6,504 nt of DNA, from assembly GCA_003506275.1 (NCBI GenBank), contig DOBD01000205.1, positions 14,391 through 20,894 on the forward strand. The letters run 5' to 3'. The notes under the pieces are model-generated. The model worked only from the letters and a program-made list of their open reading frames with translations. It was not told where the DNA came from and ran no database searches. Below, piece by piece: positions 6,338-6,504 of the stretch. How positions within the stretch are numbered: the stretch's first letter is position 1; each line of letters opens with the position of its first letter. Made by a program: the position numbers and the translations under genes. Source of the DNA: Bacteroidales bacterium (GTDB lineage Bacteria > Bacteroidota > Bacteroidia > Bacteroidales > UBA1402).

Positions 6338-6504
6338 ATGAAACATATCCGTTTTTTCTTTTTGCTGTCGTTCAGTGTATTGCTGGCCTGTTCCTTACTC
6401 AATCCTTCCTCCGATGAGGCGTTGCCCTCTACTTACAAGGGCCCTATCCAATTAACGCCGGCCCAACAAGCGCGTGTCTCACAGGAAAACGCCTTTGCGC
6501 TGCA
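6338..6504 (+). CDS. Lipoprotein, probable serpin N-terminus (3' end outside window)
   Basis: An ATG at 6338 opens a frame with no stop to the window edge (55 codons plus two bases). The first residues are MKHIRFFFLLSFSVLLAC, a lipoprotein signal with lipobox LLAC and lipidated Cys18. After a short linker rich in Ser and Pro comes IQLTPAQQARVSQENAFALQ. This resembles the first helix of bacterial serpins, where a segment like I-x-L-T...V-x-x-x-N-x-F-A precedes the core. Serpins are suicide inhibitors of serine or cysteine proteases; a lipid-anchored one would act in the periplasm or at the surface. The call rests on about 20 residues and the reactive-centre loop is outside the window, so it is tentative; the lipoprotein signal is firm. 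No Shine-Dalgarno is seen. The gene is divergent from the thioredoxin-protein gene. Confidence 0.6.
   Translation, partial: MKHIRFFFLLSFSVLLACSLLNPSSDEALPSTYKGPIQLTPAQQARVSQENAFAL

Overview
The window looks like a chromosomal segment of a member of the Bacteroidota. The evidence is a FISUMP-domain secreted protein, a lipoprotein with Bacteroidota-style fibronectin/PKD modules, a large secreted TlpA-like thioredoxin protein, general lack of Shine-Dalgarno sequences, and a promoter of the TTTG / TAnnTTTG type. No species can be named from the sequence alone.

Layout. (1) Positions 3-1756, plus strand: the end of a surface-polysaccharide gene cluster, with a 5'-truncated GT4 glycosyltransferase and, 14 bases later, a Gnu-type epimerase expected to convert undecaprenyl-PP-GlcNAc to undecaprenyl-PP-GalNAc. 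(2) Positions 1772-4038, minus strand, convergent with the first block: a probable two-gene operon encoding a lipoprotein (two fibronectin-like repeats, a PKD domain and an unassigned C-terminal region) followed by a secreted FISUMP protein. A hairpin spans the convergent junction, and a candidate promoter lies about 70 bases upstream of the lipoprotein gene. (3) Positions 4200-6209, minus strand: a 669-residue secreted protein ending in a thioredoxin/TlpA domain with an intact WCGPC motif. (4) Positions 6338-6504, plus strand, divergent: the start of a lipoprotein gene, probably a serpin, running off the window. The 128-base divergent spacer holds a 7+7 bp palindrome and a terminator-like hairpin.

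How the parts may work together. The GT4 enzyme and epimerase probably act on the same lipid-linked oligosaccharide at the cytoplasmic face of the inner membrane. The lipoprotein and FISUMP protein are both exported and probably co-expressed; their function is unknown. The thioredoxin-domain protein and the putative serpin are envelope proteins on either side of a shared regulatory spacer. Base composition changes near 4200, from AT-richer (polysaccharide and surface-protein genes) to GC-richer (thioredoxin gene), suggesting an accessory/backbone boundary. I found no RNA gene, CRISPR array, insertion sequence, phage gene or defence system.
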